From: Neisseria sp. MVDL19-042950
Lineage (GTDB): Bacteria > Pseudomonadota > Gammaproteobacteria > Burkholderiales > Neisseriaceae
DNA length: 64,000 bases
Direction: 5' to 3'
Assembly: GCF_030504625.1 (NCBI RefSeq)
Contig: NZ_JAUKWH010000003.1
Coordinates: 1-64,000, forward strand
The position numbers and the translations under genes are program-made. The notes below the pieces were generated by a model. The model was given only the letters and a program-made list of their open reading frames with translations. It was not told where the DNA came from and did not search any database. Shown one piece after another: positions 9,402 through 20,838 of the stretch; positions within the stretch are counted from its first letter, which is position 1; the number at the start of each line of letters is the position of its first letter.

Positions 9402-9488
9402 GATTTAAAGGTTGCCGACTCGGAGTTTACAAACTGATACACCTCACCGGTAAATCAGTATGCCTCCGATATCGACAACCCTTTAATC
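9402..9488. repeat. Long imperfect inverted repeat upstream of the ArsR-type gene
   Basis: Outer arms of about 24 bases (GATTTAAAGGTTGCCGACTC and the facing GAGTCGG-type arm ending CAACCCTTTAATC) pair with a few mismatches. An inner ACTGAT/ATCAGT pair extends the stem. It lies in the 234 bp between the ygaP-like pseudogene and the regulator. It could be an operator region, a leader structure or the remnant of a small mobile element. Confidence 0.45.
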
Positions 9489-9533
9489 ACTCTGCTTTAA
9501 AAGAAAGAAATAAAATCTTTCTAAATTAGCAGA

Positions 9534-9984
9534 TTAACAAACTCCTCTATTCCACAGCGTAAAGGCCAGCAATCTGGCCATACCGCAAAATCCGGTTATA
9601 CCGGCCACCAACAAACTGACAACAATCTGAACTTGCCGCATCAGCTCTATCGGTTGCGAAGTATTGATTTGCGTCGGCTGACCGGCGGCTTTCCAGCCGT
9701 CCAAACCTTTTTCCAGAATATAAGGTCTCTTTGCCGTTTGTCGTCTGTGCCAATAAATCGACAGCCCCTTTGGTACGCATGCCCGATTTGCAGTGGGAAA
9801 TCAGACAATCCGCCTGCGTCGCTGCTTTCGGCAAGCCTTGCATTTGCAATTGGGCTAAAGGCTGCAATACTGCGCCTTCAATATGTTCGCGGCGATATTC
9901 GTCCGGCCGGCGGATATCAATCAATAACGCCCCTCGGGTAACTTTGTTCGCGGCATCGGCTGCCGTAATGGTAGAAATAGCCAT
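9534..9984 (-). pseudogene. YgaP-like rhodanese, frameshifted and internally deleted
   Basis: The N-terminal rhodanese domain (about 1-85) is intact, with active-site Cys in HCKSGMRT. Near 9726-9733 a one-base insertion shifts the frame. In the other frame the sequence continues with [14 protein letters not shown] and [19 protein letters not shown] and ends [11 protein letters not shown]...WNRGVC at 9534. Compared with E. coli YgaP as I recall it, about 30 residues covering the first membrane helix of the C-terminal hairpin are also missing. The gene therefore seems to be decaying, although a single-base assembly error cannot be excluded. The truncated frame would still give a soluble rhodanese with a foreign tail. 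Confidence 0.7.
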
Positions 9985-10071
9985 AAATCTTTCTTTCTAA
10001 TACCGCAATCTTGCCGCACAAAACCGGTTTTGGCCGGTGCGGATTAAACGCTTCAAGCGGTACGTTTTCCT

Positions 10072-10266
10072 TTATTTTTTATTGAGCGGGCAAGTGTTAA
10101 TGCCCAGCAAAGAATACACAACACAATAAGACATCAATCCGGTTGCAAGCGGGATTACGCCCAGCCAACCCCACCAGCCGATCACTCCGGTAGCGGCCAT
10201 TATCATCAAAGCCGCTCCCGCTACAATACGCAATACTTTATCGATTCCGCCCACGTTGCGTTTCAT
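10072..10266 (-). CDS. DUF2892 (YgaP transmembrane-type) small membrane protein
   Basis: The 64-residue protein begins MKRNVGGIDKVLRIVAG, the usual start of this family. It has two membrane helices (about 13-30 and 33-52), then a conserved Cys in SYC and a C-terminal CPLNKK. The start at 10266 has AAGGAGG six bases upstream. It is the first gene of the rhodanese/BigR cluster and probably acts with the sulfur-transfer proteins in the membrane. Its biochemical role is unknown. Confidence 0.82.
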   Translation of the reverse strand: MKRNVGGIDKVLRIVAGAALMIMAATGVIGWWGWLGVIPLATGLMSYCVVYSLLGINTCPLNKK

Positions 10267-10382
10267 AACGCCCTCCTTGCTTTTTAATTTAAGAATGATT
10301 TTCATATAGAAAAAATTCCATATATGTAAAATAATATATAAGGTTTTGCAATGTGTCAAAGTGATTTTCGGACGGCCTTTTG

Positions 10383-10425
10383 AAAAACAACAGCCGAAGC
10401 GCGCTTCAAACACGCTTCGGCTGTT
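10383..10425 (-). terminator. Terminator of gcvP
   Basis: The stem AACAGCCGAAGCG/CGCTTCGGCTGTT is followed on the leftward strand by TGTTTTTC. It lies 38 bp beyond the gcvP stop. Confidence 0.8.
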
Positions 10426-10462
10426 TGACACTGATTCATCGGCTTATTCGCCGATTTTCAGT

Positions 10463-13309
<2,847 letters not shown>

Positions 13310-13345
13310 GATTTTTCCTTTGTGGATGAATTAAAGTTTGATTGG

Positions 13346-13383
13346 AGGCCGTCTGAATAATTTCCGATTATTTCAGACGGCCT
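13346..13383. terminator. DUS inverted-pair hairpin
   Basis: AGGCCGTCTGAA...TTCAGACGGCCT lies between the leftward gene at 13412-14536 and gcvP, where it probably terminates the former. Confidence 0.7.
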
Positions 13384-13411
13384 GATTCTTTAGCGAACCG
13401 ATATCTGTTTG

Positions 13412-14536
13412 TTATTTTTTCTTTTTCAGACGGCCATATACCCAACTAAATAATGCAAGCAACATGCCGCCGGCTGCAACCCAAAGCGCCGGTTGCATAT
13501 GCTTCCGCAACGTTTGTTCAAAAACCGCCGCTTCCTGCAACACATTCTGCCTGTTGTCCACATACAATTTTCCGCCTCCCAAAGGTAATACATATTGAGC
13601 GCGGACGACACGGTATTCACGCCGCTGAAAACGTACCAAAGTCAAATCCACTTGCGTTAATTCGACATTTCTCATGCTTTCGCTGCACAGCGTATCTTCA
13701 AGACCGTTACAGGAAACCGGTACGGTACCGCCTTCCGGCAAATACCAGCGCAAAAAGTGTGCGCAGCCGCTTTTATTACATTGAAACACGCTACGGAGCC
13801 GTGCATCTGATTGGCTGATTTCCTTAATATTCAGGCCATACCGCAGCGTTTGTCTGTTCATAGCATACTGAAAACCGTAAACCGTCAGAGCACATACGGC
13901 AACCGCCAGTCCCAACACCATCATTCCGACAGCATGATTGCTTTTAGTCGGAACGGGCTGCACATAGACCAAACGCAAACCCAAACGGCTGCATAAGTTT
14001 TTTACCAGCGAAACCATCTTTTTTTGCGATATAAAACCGTCGCAAACAAACAATTCGCCTTTTTCGCCCTGCTGCGCATGGGTCAGATGAACTGCCCCCA
14101 TGTCGCACCATAAACCGTATTGTCCGTCCAGCTGCCATGATTCATCCAAACGGCCTTTGGTGTAATAAGCAGCAGTTTTTTCCTGCACGTCCAAACAAAT
14201 GCAACGCTTCGGATTTATACTCAAACCGACATAAAAAAACCAGAACACACTGGCAAACAATATCCTATCCAAAAACGGCCAAACCGTATCTCTTGGCAAC
14301 GCCAACACGTCGAACCAAAACAAAGCGTCAAGTATCCAGCAAACTACAAAAAACAGATTGACGCCGCGCAAAACCGCCGCGCTCAACATGGGCGGATACA
14401 TGGAAAACCAAAGCAATGTTTTGCCGATTGCCAGCTCCGCACTCAAACGCTCGAGCATTTGACGGCTGTTTTCCCGAAAAACATATTCGGGAATTTGCCG
14501 AGCGGGAATGTTTAAGCTGTCTGTTGATTTATCCAT
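13412..14536 (-). CDS. Hypothetical membrane protein
   Basis: The 374-residue protein has hydrophobic stretches at about 45-75 and 85-105, a cytoplasmic-looking middle part, one segment at about 203-225, a cysteine-containing presumably periplasmic domain (about 228-345) and a last membrane helix near 350-368 ending in KKKK. It is the next gene after lpxH on the same strand, only 3 bp away, and so is probably cotranscribed. I do not recognise the family. The four-cysteine periplasmic part (QCNKSGC, SCNGLEDTLC) could form disulfides. Confidence 0.7.
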   Translation of the reverse strand: MDKSTDSLNIPARQIPEYVFRENSRQMLERLSAELAIGKTLLWFSMYPPMLSAAVLRGVNLFFVVCWILDALFWFDVLALPRDTVWPFLDRILFASVFWFFYVGLSINPKRCICLDVQEKTAAYYTKGRLDESWQLDGQYGLWCDMGAVHLTHAQQGEKGELFVCDGFISQKKMVSLVKNLCSRLGLRLVYVQPVPTKSNHAVGMMVLGLAVAVCALTVYGFQYAMNRQTLRYGLNIKEISQSDARLRSVFQCNKSGCAHFLRWYLPEGGTVPVSCNGLEDTLCSESMRNVELTQVDLTLVRFQRREYRVVRAQYVLPLGGGKLYVDNRQNVLQEAAVFEQTLRKHMQPALWVAAGGMLLALFSWVYGRLKKKK

Positions 14537-14539
14537 TTT

Positions 14540-15277
14540 TCAGACGGCCTCCAAAGGTTTGATGGCCGCTCCCTCTGGCGACACTTCCAAATACCCGCCC
14601 TGCGCCCCATACCAATCCGGCAGCACATAACGCTTCACCGTTCTGCCGTTGAAAGTATGCTCATGCACATCCGGCCGGTGCGTATGGCCGTGGATGATGG
14701 CTTCGGCCTGCGGATAACGGCTTAAGGCCGTCTGAACGCCGCGTTCGGTAACGTCGGAAATCGGCGTTTGCCCCACTTGCCGTTTCCTCCGTTTGCTGGC
14801 GGCACGGATTTTGGCAGCGATTTTTCGGCGGCGGCTTTGCGGCAGGGCAAGCAGCAGTTTTTGCAGCCACGGCCGGCGTATGATGCGGCGGAAGCGTTGG
14901 TAGGAAATATCGTCGGTACACATTTCGTCGCCGTGGGTAATCAGATAGCTTTTGCCGTAAAGTTCGACGGTTTGGTTTTCAGGCAGCAGCGTCATGCCCG
15001 CTTGGGCGGCATAACGTTTTCCGAGCAGAAAATCGCGGTTGCCGCAAATAAAATATACCGGCGCGGTTCGGCCGAAGTCTTTTAAAGCCGAGGCCGTCTG
15101 AACGGCGGTGTCGCTTAATACGTCATCGCCCAGCCATACTTCAAACAAGTCGCCCAGTATGTAAAGCGCATCTGCGTTGCCCCGCCAGTTTTCCAGCGCT
15201 TGGAAAAACAAACGGTTCAATTCCGGCGTGTCGTCGGACAAATGCAAATCAGCGATAAATACGGTTTTGGGCATCAT
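14540..15277 (-). CDS. lpxH: UDP-2,3-diacylglucosamine diphosphatase LpxH
   Basis: This is a 245-residue calcineurin-like metallophosphoesterase that hydrolyses UDP-2,3-diacylglucosamine to lipid X in lipid A synthesis at the inner membrane. All metal motifs are present: DLHL near the N-terminus, GDLFEVW, GNRDFL, THGDEMC and HGHTHRP. The length fits the family. The tandem ATG start (15277/15274) has no strong ribosome binding site. Confidence 0.94.
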   Translation of the reverse strand: MMPKTVFIADLHLSDDTPELNRLFFQALENWRGNADALYILGDLFEVWLGDDVLSDTAVQTASALKDFGRTAPVYFICGNRDFLLGKRYAAQAGMTLLPENQTVELYGKSYLITHGDEMCTDDISYQRFRRIIRRPWLQKLLLALPQSRRRKIAAKIRAASKRRKRQVGQTPISDVTERGVQTALSRYPQAEAIIHGHTHRPDVHEHTFNGRTVKRYVLPDWYGAQGGYLEVSPEGAAIKPLEAV

Positions 15278-15349
15278 GTTTTATTCGGATATTCAAAATT
15301 GCGGCATTCTAGGGTGTTTAAATTCTCAAGGTAAAGTGTGCGGTTGTTT

Positions 15350-16549
15350 TCAGACGGCCTTCTTCGCCATCTTGGTTTTTACCATGCCTTTGCCTGCAAT
15401 CAGCAAAGCCAGCGCTTGCACGCCCAGCAACACCCACACCACGCCGTGCCAGCCGCTTTGTTGGTATGCCAGCCCGCACAGCCACGCGCCGAAGGTGCCG
15501 CCGCCGTAGTAAGCCATGTAATACAGGCCCGAAGCCAGCGACCGCCCTTCTTTTACGTTGACGGCGATATAGCTGATGGTAGCTGCCTGCGTAACGAACA
15601 CGCCCGACGACATCAGCACCAGAGCGACGACAATCCCCGCCAGCGGTTCAGCCGACGTAGCCAGCACGCCGGTCATGGAAACCACCACCGCCGCCATAAC
15701 CGTGCGCGCGCTGCCGAAACGGTTAATCAGTTTGGCCGATAAAGGCGTAATCACCATACCGATTAAATACACGGTGAAAATATTGGCCAAGCTGCCGCTG
15801 TCGAGGCGGTAAGGTGCTTCGGCCAAATGCAGGTTGATGTAGGTAAAGCAGCCGACCAGCGAACACAGCACACAAGCCCCGAGCGCGCAGGCTGTCAACA
15901 CGTAACGGTTGCGCAGATGGCCGCCCAGAGTGTTCAAGGCCGTCTGAAAATCGGGTTTCGGCACAAACCGTTTCGACTTCGGCAACTGCTTCCGCACAAA
16001 AAACGCACCGGCCAAACTCAGCACTGCCATCACGTAAAATGCTGCGCGCCAACCCATCATTTCGCTGAGGTGGCCGAGCAGAAACCGCCCCGAAAAGCCG
16101 CCCAACACCGTACCCGCCACATACAGCGACATCAGCCGCGCCAATGCCGTGCCGATAAACTCCTCGCCGATGTAAGCAATCAGTACCACCGTAATCCCCG
16201 GCACGGCGATGCCCTGCAAAAAGCGGTAAAACATCATCTGCTCGATGGTTTGCGACGTGGCCAGCAAAGCCGTCGGCACGCCGAGAAACAACAGCGAGCC
16301 GACAATAAAGATTTTGCGGCCGGCCGCGTCGGAAAGCATACCCATAAACGGCGACATCAACGCCACGCCGAGCACTGTCGCGCCCACCGCCAAACCCGCC
16401 TGCACTTCGGTTGCGTGCAACTCCCGTATCAACACCGGCAGAACGGCCTGCACGGAATACACTTGGATAAATGCAAACACGCCAACCAGCGTAACGGCGA
16501 GCATCAACAAAAGGTTGGGTTCGGCATAAGACGGAGCGTCGGTATTCAT
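15350..16549 (-). CDS. MFS transporter, YnfM-like
   Basis: The 399-residue carrier has about twelve membrane helices. It shows the family A motif between helices 2 and 3 (GMLSDAAGRK) and a long loop at the middle of the protein. Sequence style and length resemble YnfM/arabinose-efflux-type drug exporters, but the substrate cannot be told. A DUS pair half lies at its 3' end. Confidence 0.82.
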   Translation of the reverse strand: MNTDAPSYAEPNLLLMLAVTLVGVFAFIQVYSVQAVLPVLIRELHATEVQAGLAVGATVLGVALMSPFMGMLSDAAGRKIFIVGSLLFLGVPTALLATSQTIEQMMFYRFLQGIAVPGITVVLIAYIGEEFIGTALARLMSLYVAGTVLGGFSGRFLLGHLSEMMGWRAAFYVMAVLSLAGAFFVRKQLPKSKRFVPKPDFQTALNTLGGHLRNRYVLTACALGACVLCSLVGCFTYINLHLAEAPYRLDSGSLANIFTVYLIGMVITPLSAKLINRFGSARTVMAAVVVSMTGVLATSAEPLAGIVVALVLMSSGVFVTQAATISYIAVNVKEGRSLASGLYYMAYYGGGTFGAWLCGLAYQQSGWHGVVWVLLGVQALALLIAGKGMVKTKMAKKAV

Positions 16550-16594
16550 GAAATCTGCTTTAATCGGTTTAAGACGGCATTTCGGCCGATTCGG

Positions 16595-17143
16595 TTATCC
16601 TTCCGCCCATTTCGGTTTGTGCCGCAATACTTCCGCATAAACCGGACAATTTTCCGCATGCGCCCCTTTGAGATAGCCCGTGCTCATCAAAAATTCGTTC
16701 ACAATCTCGCCGCCGACAAATTTGAAATGCTTTTTAAACAGTTTCGTCCATTCGGGCAGGCTTCGCGGATGGTGGCGGTCGAGCCAGTTTTTAAAAGAAC
16801 CGTATTCGCGCTGCAATGCCAAAATCTGCCCGGCGTTGTAAATGGCGGCATTGATTTTCAAACGGTTGCGGATAATGCCCGCATCGTTCAGCAAACGTTC
16901 GCGGTCGGCCTCGGAATAGGCGGCAACGGCGGCGATATCGAAACCCGAATAGGCCGTCTGAAAAGCCTGCTGCTTTTTCAGCATCAGCGTCCAGCTCAAA
17001 CCGGCCTGGTTGATTTCCAACACCAGCCGTTCAAACAATGCGTTGTCGTCGTCGATGGGAAAGCCATAGGCATGGTCGTGATAGTGTTTGTTCGGGTTGT
17101 CCGTGCCGTGCGGCAAGGCATTGGCAAAATCGCAATAACTCAT
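16595..17143 (-). CDS. tag: DNA-3-methyladenine glycosylase I
   Basis: The 182-residue HhH-superfamily enzyme removes 3-methyladenine from alkylated DNA. It has the expected N-terminal Cys4 zinc ligand, the Y/H-rich HYHDHAYGFP segment and the ALFERLVLEINQAGLSW helix region with its aromatic pocket. The C-terminal H/C zinc ligands typical of E. coli Tag seem replaced by a different ending (CPVYAEVL), which I did not resolve. Confidence 0.92.
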   Translation of the reverse strand: MSYCDFANALPHGTDNPNKHYHDHAYGFPIDDDNALFERLVLEINQAGLSWTLMLKKQQAFQTAYSGFDIAAVAAYSEADRERLLNDAGIIRNRLKINAAIYNAGQILALQREYGSFKNWLDRHHPRSLPEWTKLFKKHFKFVGGEIVNEFLMSTGYLKGAHAENCPVYAEVLRHKPKWAEG

Positions 17144-17187
17144 TTTCAGACGGCCTCTTCATCTCTTCTTCATTCAACCGCTGCCGA

Positions 17188-18375
17188 CTAACGGCACAAA
17201 GCGGCGATGGTTTCCGCCGCACGCACGCACTCTTCCACATCAGCCACCAGCGCAATCCGCACGTAGCCTGTGCCGGGGTTGCCGCGCTCGGTATCGCGCG
17301 CCAGAAAACGCCCGGGCAGCACCTGAATCGCCGCTTCGCGCCATAATTTCCGTGCGAACGCCAAATCATCGCCGTCCGGCACTTTCAGCCAGATGTAAAA
17401 CGAAGCATCCGGCATGCCGACATCGAATTTTTGCTGCAATATCGGCACCACTTTTTCAAACTTTTCCTGATACAGTCGGCGGTTGTCGTTAACGTGTTCT
17501 TCGTCGTTCCAAGCCGCAATGCTGGCACGCTGTATCGGCACGCCCATTGCGCTGCCGTGATAGGTACGGTAAAGCAGAAAGGCTTTGAGCAATTCGGCAT
17601 CTCCGGCCACGAAGCCGGAACGTAGGCCGGGCACGTTGGAGCGTTTGGAAAGGCTGGTGAACATCACCAAGCCCTTGTTGCTGCGCCCCAGTTGTGCGGC
17701 GGCCTGCAAACCGCCGATGGGTTTGTCGTCGCCGAAATAAATTTCCGAATAGCATTCGTCGGAGGCAATCACAAAGCCGTATTTGTCCTGCAAGGCAAAA
17801 AGCTCTTTCCAATCGTCAAGCTGCATCACGCTGCCGCTGGGATTGTTGGGCGAGCATACGAATACAAGTCGGGTACGCCGCCAGATGTGTTCGGGCACTT
17901 GCGCCCAATCCGGCATGAAGTCGGGGGCATTACAGTTGGCAAAATAGATTTCGCCGCCGCCGAGCAATGCCGCGCCCTCGTAAATCTGATAAAAAGGATT
18001 CGGGCTGACCACTATCGGTTTGAGGCCGTCTGAAACGGGCTCCAACACCACTTGGGTAAAAGAAAACAAGGCTTCGCGGCTGCCGAGCACGGGCAGGATT
18101 TCGGTATCGGGGTTCAGCACCAAGCCGTTGTAGCGGCGCTTTGCCCAATCCGCGCAGGCTCGGCGCAGTTCGGGCAATCCGGCGGAGAGCGGGTATTTTT
18201 CCAACTCGCCCAAAGAAGCGGTAAGCGCGTCGGTAATCACTTTGGGCGTAGCGTGTTTCGGTTCGCCGATGTGCAGCGGCACGGGTTTCATGCCTTGCGG
18301 CGGTTCGATGCCCTGCATGGCTTCGCGCAGGCGGGCAAAGGGGTAAGGTTGGAGGCGGTTTAATAAAGGGTTCAT
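17188..18375 (-). CDS. dapC: N-succinyldiaminopimelate aminotransferase DapC
   Basis: This is a 395-residue fold-type I PLP aminotransferase of lysine/peptidoglycan-precursor synthesis. HIGEPKHATP near the N-terminus and the PLP lysine in TSLSKRSNVPGLRSG are characteristic of the proteobacterial DapC group. I chose ATG 18375 rather than the in-frame GTG at 18384. dapD, which acts one step earlier, is also in the window (61.2 kb). Confidence 0.9.
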   Translation of the reverse strand: MNPLLNRLQPYPFARLREAMQGIEPPQGMKPVPLHIGEPKHATPKVITDALTASLGELEKYPLSAGLPELRRACADWAKRRYNGLVLNPDTEILPVLGSREALFSFTQVVLEPVSDGLKPIVVSPNPFYQIYEGAALLGGGEIYFANCNAPDFMPDWAQVPEHIWRRTRLVFVCSPNNPSGSVMQLDDWKELFALQDKYGFVIASDECYSEIYFGDDKPIGGLQAAAQLGRSNKGLVMFTSLSKRSNVPGLRSGFVAGDAELLKAFLLYRTYHGSAMGVPIQRASIAAWNDEEHVNDNRRLYQEKFEKVVPILQQKFDVGMPDASFYIWLKVPDGDDLAFARKLWREAAIQVLPGRFLARDTERGNPGTGYVRIALVADVEECVRAAETIAALCR

Positions 18376-18722
18376 GATTGGCACGGGAAAGCTGGTTCGG
18401 AGCGGGTTATCTTAACATTATTCAGTATGGTTTTGGGGAGCTAATTCGGTGTTTTTCCTGCATAAAAAACCGCAGTTATGCACAGGGGCTGCCGTTTCTC
18501 CGCAAAAAAGCCGGCCGGTCGGGAACGATAAGCCCGATTTTCCGTACCGTTTTGGCAGGCGGCCGCAATCTATGATTGAATTTTGTGAAAAAAATCAAGC
18601 TGCAAAAATATAATTCATACAAAAACAAATATTTTTCACAAAAAAATCTCTTTTTTATGTTGATTTCAATGGCTTAAGCCCATAACCTAGCAGCAGTTGA
18701 AAAATAAAGAAGGCCGCGAATC
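18376..18722. other. Intergenic region between dapC and metF
   Basis: About 350 bp between divergent genes. The half near metF is very AT-rich and probably holds its promoter. I could not identify a clear MetR or MetJ site, RNA gene or repeat. Confidence 0.5.
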
Positions 18723-19562
18723 ATGATCTCAAGCCAAAAGAAACTCAGTTTTGAATTTTTCCCCACCCGCACGCCCGAAGGCCGCGCCAAACAAGTGGTA
18801 ACGCGCAAGCAGCTCAGCCAGTTCAATCCTGAATTTTTTTCCTGCACGTCCGGTGCGGGCGGTTCGACCAAACAAGGCACGATGCAGGCCATTCGGGATA
18901 TCTTGAGCGAAGGCGTGCCCGCCGCGCCGCATCTGCCGTGCGTGGGCATGCACCACGAAGAAATCGTTGATTTATTGAACGAATATAAAAAAATCGGCGT
19001 TCGCCATATTGTTGCTTTGCGCGGCGATATTCCGTCGGGTGTCGGCGTGGGCAGCGAAGGGCTACGTTACGCCAACGAGCTGGTTTCTCTGATTAAAAAC
19101 GAGTTCGGCGACGATTTCCATATCGAAGTGGCCGCCTACCCCGAATATCATCCGCAGGCACGCAGCGCGGAAGACGATATCAATAATTTTGTCCGCAAAG
19201 TCAAAGCGGGGGCGGACTCGGCAATCACGCAATATTTTTACAATGCCGACGCTTATTTCCGCTTTGTCGACGACGTAACCGGCCGCGGCGTGGATATTCC
19301 CATCGTGCCGGGCATCATGCCGATTGCCAGCTTTTCCAAACTGGCGCGCTTCTCCGATACTTGCGGAGCGGAAATTCCGCGCTGGCTGCGTTTGAAACTG
19401 CAATCTTATGCCGACGACACCGCTGCCATTAAAGCGTTGGCTTTGGACGTGGTTACGGAAATGTGCGAACGCCTGCTGCGTGAAGGTGCGCCCAGCCTGC
19501 ATTTTTACACGTTGAACCAAGCGGGTTTGGTATCGACGATTTGCCAACGGTTAGGTTATTGA
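18723..19562 (+). CDS. metF: 5,10-methylenetetrahydrofolate reductase
   Basis: The 279-residue FAD-dependent TIM-barrel enzyme makes 5-methyltetrahydrofolate for methionine synthesis. Diagnostic motifs are FEFFPTRT near the N-terminus (with the catalytic Glu), ALRGD for flavin/folate contacts and PGIMPI in the C-terminal half. AAGAAGG lies 9 bases before the ATG. It links the glycine cleavage genes in this window to one-carbon flow. Confidence 0.94.
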   Translation: MISSQKKLSFEFFPTRTPEGRAKQVVTRKQLSQFNPEFFSCTSGAGGSTKQGTMQAIRDILSEGVPAAPHLPCVGMHHEEIVDLLNEYKKIGVRHIVALRGDIPSGVGVGSEGLRYANELVSLIKNEFGDDFHIEVAAYPEYHPQARSAEDDINNFVRKVKAGADSAITQYFYNADAYFRFVDDVTGRGVDIPIVPGIMPIASFSKLARFSDTCGAEIPRWLRLKLQSYADDTAAIKALALDVVTEMCERLLREGAPSLHFYTLNQAGLVSTICQRLGY

Positions 19563-19606
19563 TTGGATTGGGTTTGCAGCCGAGTTTGCAAACAGAAGCG
19601 ATTTAA

Positions 19607-19645
19607 AGGCCGTCTGAAAACCGCTTAAAAGTTTTCAGACGGCCT
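19607..19645. terminator. DUS inverted-pair bidirectional terminator
   Basis: AGGCCGTCTGAA/TTCAGACGGCCT with A/T-rich flanks lies between convergent metF and lldR. Its last base touches the lldR stop codon. Confidence 0.75.
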
Positions 19646-20427
19646 TACCATTTGCCCGCACGTTGCCGGTCGTTTTGCGCCAAAGTGTCGGCGTATTCGC
19701 TCAAGGTTTGGTATTTGCGGTCTTGCTTCAAGCTGTCCGCCACATAACTCAAATGCCCCTCGGCAACCCGCGCCGCTTCGTGCGGCTGTTTGTTTTTAAT
19801 CGCCTCGTAAAGGGCGCGGTGCTGTTTGATAAGGGTGGGACACGGATCGTCGATTTGGGCAGTGTGCATGATGTGGCTGCGGGTGGAGCGGTAAAGCATA
19901 TTGAGCAGGCTGCCCGACAAATGGGTAAACAAGATGTTGTGCGCAGCTTGGGCGATGGCCTGATGGAAGCTGAAATCGGCTTCGGCCTGATGCTCGCGGT
20001 TTTTATCCCGATACGCCTGCTCGAATTTTTCCAGCCAGAATTCGATCCGTTTCAAGTCCGCGTCGATACGGCGTTCGGCGGCAAGCGCCGCCATGCAGCC
20101 TTCCATACTGCGGCAGAAATCGAAAACATCGGCTTCCCAATCGGGATGGCTGCCGAGCAGGTTTTGCCAATCGTGCAGAAAATCCTGCTGCGACTTGGTG
20201 GAAACATAATACCCGTCGCCCTGCCGGGCTTCGAGCATGTTACGCGCCACCAGCATTTTCAACGCCGCACGCACGGAAGGTCGGGACACGCCGAACTCTT
20301 CCGCCAATTTGCGCTCTGGCGGAAGCCTGCTGCTGACGGGATACTCTCCCGACACGATGCGCTCTTCCAAAATATTGAGGATTTGCTCGCTGAGTTTTTG
20401 AGGTTTGATCAAAATATTGGCATTCAT
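19645..20427 (-). CDS. lldR: GntR/FadR-family regulator, LldR-like
   Basis: A protein of about 260 residues. The N-terminal winged helix has PPERKLAEEFGVSRPSVRAAL, followed by an FCD-type all-helical ligand domain with the metal-binding histidine pattern (FHQAIAQAAHN, HRALYEAI, AEGHL). It is divergent from a lactate permease gene, so control by L-lactate is the natural inference. The ATG at 20427 fits the family start better than the in-frame TTG at 20484. Confidence 0.82.
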   Translation of the reverse strand: MNANILIKPQKLSEQILNILEERIVSGEYPVSSRLPPERKLAEEFGVSRPSVRAALKMLVARNMLEARQGDGYYVSTKSQQDFLHDWQNLLGSHPDWEADVFDFCRSMEGCMAALAAERRIDADLKRIEFWLEKFEQAYRDKNREHQAEADFSFHQAIAQAAHNILFTHLSGSLLNMLYRSTRSHIMHTAQIDDPCPTLIKQHRALYEAIKNKQPHEAARVAEGHLSYVADSLKQDRKYQTLSEYADTLAQNDRQRAGKW

Positions 20428-20739
20428 AAAAGTATCGCAGGCCGTCTGAAAAAGAGATTGATTTTGGTATAAAGAGTTTACCAATTTATATCTAAGGTTG
20501 CATTATAAAATGCTTTAGAAAACTACATCACACTACTTTTTTATGCTTTTTACGCGAAAACAGGCATTTTATTTTTCATCTTTACAATAATATATAAACA
20601 TTTTTTTATTATAAAAATCATAATATTAAATTTTCATATGGCAAAATCTGACAAAACGGGCACGTTTTGCCGTTTATTTGCCGTTTTCAGGCTATTGACC
20701 GTCAATGTAACTTTTCGTAAAGTAAAAAGCGCTTTGAAA
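20428..20739. other. lldR-lctP divergent control region, lldR side
   Basis: Very AT-rich DNA, with TTGGTA...TACCAA arms (20464-20485) close to the regulator start. I see no gene in it. The better operator lies just beyond, at 20740-20756. Confidence 0.5.
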
Positions 20740-20756
20740 AATTGGTTATACCAATT
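20740..20756. promoter_or_regulatory. LldR operator upstream of lctP
   Basis: AATTGGT-TAT-ACCAATT is a perfect 7-bp inverted repeat and matches the TGGT-N3-ACCA core of FCD-type GntR regulators. It lies 83 bp before the lctP start codon, a position suited to repression. Confidence 0.72.
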
Positions 20757-20838
20757 TGCCAATTTCTTTCCCTGCAAAATCAGCCGGGAAATAACAAATT
20801 CACTGAAACAATAACGACACTTCATCTCGGAGAGGATT

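Noticed and set aside
15827-17191. 454-codon rightward open frame
   Set aside because: It is antisense to the MFS transporter and tag genes, with a Gln/His/Arg-rich composition typical of shadow frames.
18576-18660. Possible MetR site upstream of metF
   Set aside because: TGAA and TTCA-like pieces exist, but none with the proper spacing.
20464-20485. Second LldR operator (TTGGTA...TACCAA)
   Set aside because: The arms are separated by about 9 bases, far more than the 3-base centre expected, so it is not called a site.
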